Assembly (NCBI GenBank): GCA_964645005.1 | Contig: CAZXYS010000004.1 | Coordinates: forward strand, 92,757-156,756 | Direction of reading: 5' to 3' | DNA: 64,000 bases | DNA from: CAZXYS01 sp964645005 | GTDB taxonomy: Bacteria > Bacteroidota > Ignavibacteria > Kapaibacteriales > UBA2268 | Shown here: in pieces, positions 61,164 to 64,000 of the stretch | How the letters are laid out: every line of letters begins with the position of its first letter | How positions within the stretch are numbered: position 1 is the stretch's first letter | Notes under the pieces: model-generated | Told to the model about the DNA's origin: nothing | Seen by the model: the letters and a program-made list of their open reading frames with translations, nothing else | The model's database searches: none | Position numbers and translations under genes: made by a program

Positions 61164-62018
61164 TTATTTTGTCGCTTTCATGGCTTCTTCTGTTTCATTG
61201 AAAGTAGGTCTATGATCGGGATCGATCGATCTTCTGCCGTATTCAACAGCTACTGGTGCGGGTGCACCCTTGGCGAAGGATAAAAGCGATGCTTTAATTG
61301 CTTCTATATATCTTGTCTCGACTTCGACGTTGTTCTGCATATTTTTCCCGAGAGGACCTACAACTCCATAAGACATTAACACACCCAAAAATGTTCCTAC
61401 CAGAGCTGCTGCTACACTTGCTCCAACAGCCTCGGCGCCTTCGCTTATCTGTCCCATCGTTATGATTATTCCCAGAACAGCAGCAACAATACCAAGCCCC
61501 GGGAATGCATCTGCCAGCGTAATGACTGCATTGGGCGGTTTTTCTTCTTCCTCTTTTAGTGTTTCAAGGTCGATATCCATAAGCTCTTCCAGATCATGAG
61601 CAGGTACACCACCGCTTAAAACAATTTTCAGTGTATCTGTTAAAAAAGCTACTCCCATTTCATTTTGCAGGAATGAGGGATACTTGGAAATAATAGCGCT
61701 GTTTTCCGGTTCTTCAACATGGCTTTCCAAAGCGATCAATCCTTCACGTTTTGCAAATTGAAATAATTCATATAATAATTGCAATAATTCGATATATGAT
61801 TGTTTATTTACCTTTGGTCCTTTTACTGTTTGGATCAATCCTGAAAAAATCCTTTTGAACACAGGAAGTGGATTCGCTACAAGCAAAGAACCCAGACCGG
61901 CGCCTAAAATTATTATAAATTCATTGATTTGTAGCAATACTCTAAGATCTCCATGGTGCATGGTGTATCCTATAATAAGGCTTGCAAATACTAACACAAT
62001 TCCGATGATCACAATCAT
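61164..62018 (-). CDS. motA: Flagellar motor protein MotA
   Basis: A protein of 284 residues with four membrane helices: IIGIVLVFASLIIGY, EFIIILGAGLGSLLVAN, ITLADAFPGLGIVAAVLGII with ITMGQISEG, and VAAALVGTFLGVLMSYGVVG. The third-fourth helix pattern with Pro in DAFPGLG and the cytoplasmic loop between helices 2 and 3 are typical of MotA. The start at 62018 follows GGAAGGA by seven bases. It lies 14 bp before motB, in the usual motA-motB order. Confidence 0.92.
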   Translation of the reverse strand: MIVIIGIVLVFASLIIGYTMHHGDLRVLLQINEFIIILGAGLGSLLVANPLPVFKRIFSGLIQTVKGPKVNKQSYIELLQLLYELFQFAKREGLIALESHVEEPENSAIISKYPSFLQNEMGVAFLTDTLKIVLSGGVPAHDLEELMDIDLETLKEEEEKPPNAVITLADAFPGLGIVAAVLGIIITMGQISEGAEAVGASVAAALVGTFLGVLMSYGVVGPLGKNMQNNVEVETRYIEAIKASLLSFAKGAPAPVAVEYGRRSIDPDHRPTFNETEEAMKATK

Positions 62019-62083
62019 ACCGGGGTCCTTCCGAAGATTATAGTAACTATTTCCTTATACATTGCCATTTTATTTATTTGAAA

Positions 62084-63745
62084 TTATTCATGTTTATTTA
62101 ATTTTTCGATAACCGTATTTCTGCCCGGCTCCAGGTCAAGCGCTTTTTGCCAGGCTTCGACAGCTTTCTGCTTCTTGTCGAGTTTGATGTATATATCGCC
62201 AAGATGCTCGTAAACTTCTGCACTGGCATCCCCTGTATCAATAGCTTTTTGTGTGTATTCGAGTGCCTCCTCGTAATTTTCGAGGCGGTATTGTATCCAG
62301 CCGTATGTGTCAAGATATGCAGAATTATTTGGTTCTGCGTTAAGTGCTATCTTACTCATCTCGAGAGCTTTCTCGAGGTTTTGCCCTCTCACCGCCATAG
62401 AATAAGCATAATTATTTGATACAAGCGGATTGTACGGATCTAAACTTAATGCCTTTTTGTACGCCATATCCGAGCTGTCCGAAATACCCAATCTATCATA
62501 AACAATACCCAATTGAGCCCAAATATCCGCATTAGAACTATCTATTTTTAAAGCTCTATTCAATGGTTCAAGAGCTTTTTTAAGACTGTCTGCACTTACA
62601 AGAGCTATTCCCTGAAATAGCGGAAACCTGTGATCATCGGGGAATTTATCCTCGAATTTACGAAATATTTCCGTTGCTTTCATATAGTCTTGCTTGTCCA
62701 TATAAAATATGCCAATTTGGAGGGGCACGTCAGCGGCACTGTCGGAAATTGTGAGTACGCGATCGAGATACAAATCCCTTTTTGAAGTGTCGCCGGTTTT
62801 GTCATATAGATAGCCCGTTAGCATTTGCAGGCGCCAGTCGAATTTAAATCTACCGCCTGCCATTTCAAGGAAGCGCTCGGCATATGGTACTACTGTAGAA
62901 CTTGTATCTTCGTATAAAGCTGATCCTACTGTACCGTAACAAGTGGGCAATTGATCGGGTGATAACGTCCGGTCTAGTTTATTGAGAAAATTCAGAGCAT
63001 GTTCATATTTGTTCTCTTTCAAATAATTATCTAATATAGAAAGGGCAGAACTTGCATTGGGTCTGTATTTAAAGATTTTTTCATTCGTCTCAAGAAATTT
63101 TTCATCTTGATTTGTTTGTCTGTAAAGCCTTGCCAAACGCATCAATAGCTTATAATCCTCGGTTTCTTCTGCCAGCTCTTCGTATATTTCTATGGCTTTT
63201 TCCGCATTTCTGAATTCATAGATCCTTGCGAGTTTCATTTTGGATTCTTTATCGGGGGCAATCTCATTTATCTTTTTAAATGTTTCAATTGCCCTGTCTA
63301 CATTGTTCCTGCGAATGAAGATCTCTCCGAGCAACTCAAGTGCAGGAACAAAATCCGGTTCTTTTTCATTTGAAGCCAATGCAGCTTCAGCAGCCAGATT
63401 GAGTTTGTCCATATTTTTGTAATTCTTTGCCAGAGCGTAAAGTATTGAAGATGTTGAATCATACCTCAATGCCTGCTGAAATTCAATCACCGCGGCAGCG
63501 TATTTTTCCTGCTGCTCCAGTTTCGAACCGGTAATAACATGATCTACAGCTTTTTCTTTGATCATATTTGTATCGATATAATTCATCTCTTCTTTAAGTT
63601 TACTGAAATCCAGCGGCTTTTTCTGTTTTTCACCATCTATTGTTGCGCAAGAGTAGATCAATAAAGCTGTTAACAATAAAGCCGCTTTATTTATATACAT
63701 TCTTAACATATTTTTTGTCTGCCTCTCCAATTTTATTTTCGGCAT
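62084..63745 (-). CDS. TPR-repeat lipoprotein
   Basis: Up to 553 residues. The signal peptide is best from an internal Met (MYINKAALLLTALLIYSC), with a lipobox Cys, so the start is likely nearer 63700-63709 than 63745. Twelve or more tetratricopeptide repeats fill the mature protein, for example YAAAVIEFQQALRYDSTSSI, KALEPLNRALKIDSSNADIW and KAVEAWQKALDLEPGRNTVI. TPR lipoproteins act as scaffolds at the outer membrane. It starts transcription on the minus strand ahead of motA, which is 65 bp downstream. Confidence 0.85.
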   Translation of the reverse strand: MPKIKLERQTKNMLRMYINKAALLLTALLIYSCATIDGEKQKKPLDFSKLKEEMNYIDTNMIKEKAVDHVITGSKLEQQEKYAAAVIEFQQALRYDSTSSILYALAKNYKNMDKLNLAAEAALASNEKEPDFVPALELLGEIFIRRNNVDRAIETFKKINEIAPDKESKMKLARIYEFRNAEKAIEIYEELAEETEDYKLLMRLARLYRQTNQDEKFLETNEKIFKYRPNASSALSILDNYLKENKYEHALNFLNKLDRTLSPDQLPTCYGTVGSALYEDTSSTVVPYAERFLEMAGGRFKFDWRLQMLTGYLYDKTGDTSKRDLYLDRVLTISDSAADVPLQIGIFYMDKQDYMKATEIFRKFEDKFPDDHRFPLFQGIALVSADSLKKALEPLNRALKIDSSNADIWAQLGIVYDRLGISDSSDMAYKKALSLDPYNPLVSNNYAYSMAVRGQNLEKALEMSKIALNAEPNNSAYLDTYGWIQYRLENYEEALEYTQKAIDTGDASAEVYEHLGDIYIKLDKKQKAVEAWQKALDLEPGRNTVIEKLNKHE

Positions 63746-63948
63746 TTTCTGCCAAAACTATATCATTTTGAGTAGAATAATTCATTAAATATACCTGTTT
63801 ATATCCGTAAATGTAATACCAATATTGTGATAGATAATACATTAACAAAATTAATGCCGTTAATATCAAACGAAATTTAAATTAATTATTAATTAAAAAC
63901 AAATTAATGAATAGAAATTTTTTACTTTAATCACTGGTGAACTTCAAA

Positions 63949-63980
63949 ATAAAAGCCCCGCCGGCAGGCGGGGCTTTTAT
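63949..63980. terminator. Bidirectional rho-independent terminator
   Basis: AAAAGCCCCGCC and GGCGGGGCTTTT pair over 12 bp around GGCA. A-rich and T-rich flanks allow termination in both directions. The gene it serves lies beyond the right edge or is the TPR gene's upstream neighbour. Confidence 0.9.
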
Positions 63981-64000
63981 TCTTTCGGCAGCGATCTTTA

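Noticed and set aside
63687..63869. A 60-codon minus-strand frame that overlaps the start of the TPR gene
   Set aside because: Most of it lies in AT-rich leader DNA or over the TPR N terminus in another frame; there is no good start signal.

Overview
The window comes from an AT-rich, Gram-negative bacterium of the FCB group (Bacteroidota/Ignavibacteriota/Kapabacteria-like). Evidence for this is at least six secreted proteins that end in a type IX secretion (T9SS) sorting domain, a TonB receptor paired with a DUF4249-type lipoprotein, SprB repeats, a large choice-of-anchor-D-like protein, and genuine MotA/MotB stator genes in the same genome. The exact lineage is inferred from gene content only. 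A run of 100 N at 49532-49631 is a scaffold gap.

Layout. 1-3230: edge of a LamG-type secreted protein, an HNH nuclease, and a coupled XRE-ImmA/IrrE peptidase plus DUF4411 (PIN-like) pair that looks like a toxin-antitoxin or stress module. 3285-5505: methyltransferase, membrane protein, Rid protein. 5584-10381: T9SS-exported proteins, including a 901-residue double glycoside hydrolase. 10457-14579 (minus): an ECF-transporter-like pair behind accA and a glycosyltransferase fusion, then tRNA-Ser(GGA). 14936-26736 (plus): LD-carboxypeptidase, a 1542-residue VWA surface protein, recO, a CorC/HlyC-type protein, gltX, a lipoprotein and a sigma-54 activator. 26756-28009: decayed genes (outer-membrane barrel remnant, duplicated SRPBCC tail). 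28010-32577: TonB receptor, lipoprotein partner, dinB. 32761-36462: cytochrome P460-like, heme-motif porin, YceI and Rieske proteins, a possible electron-transfer set. 36474-44092: hutI, GT39, MCE/MlaD, sirtuin, acpS and barrel proteins. 45146-49284: two large T9SS surface proteins. 49663-52206: alaS. 52669-56718: a defence island with a ThaI-type restriction-modification pair, the C-terminal scrap of a second restriction-modification enzyme, and a GHKL-ATPase/nuclease fusion. 57534-63745 (minus): fumC, a response regulator with a degenerate HD-GYP domain, motB, motA and a TPR lipoprotein.

The most unusual signal is a population of short, near-perfect palindromes. Some lie between genes (49356, 54366-54453, 56775, 57188, 57498). 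Two lie in frame inside the coding sequence of T9SS sorting domains (5666-5694 and 5750-5771, with eroded counterparts at 7056-7080 and 7143-7152), where they add peptide segments absent from the other sorting domains here. They resemble, in principle, the protein-coding palindromic elements known from Rickettsia. The second highlight is the defence island, whose 709-residue GHKL-PD-(D/E)XK protein is a plausible single-gene anti-phage effector that I cannot assign to a named system with confidence.
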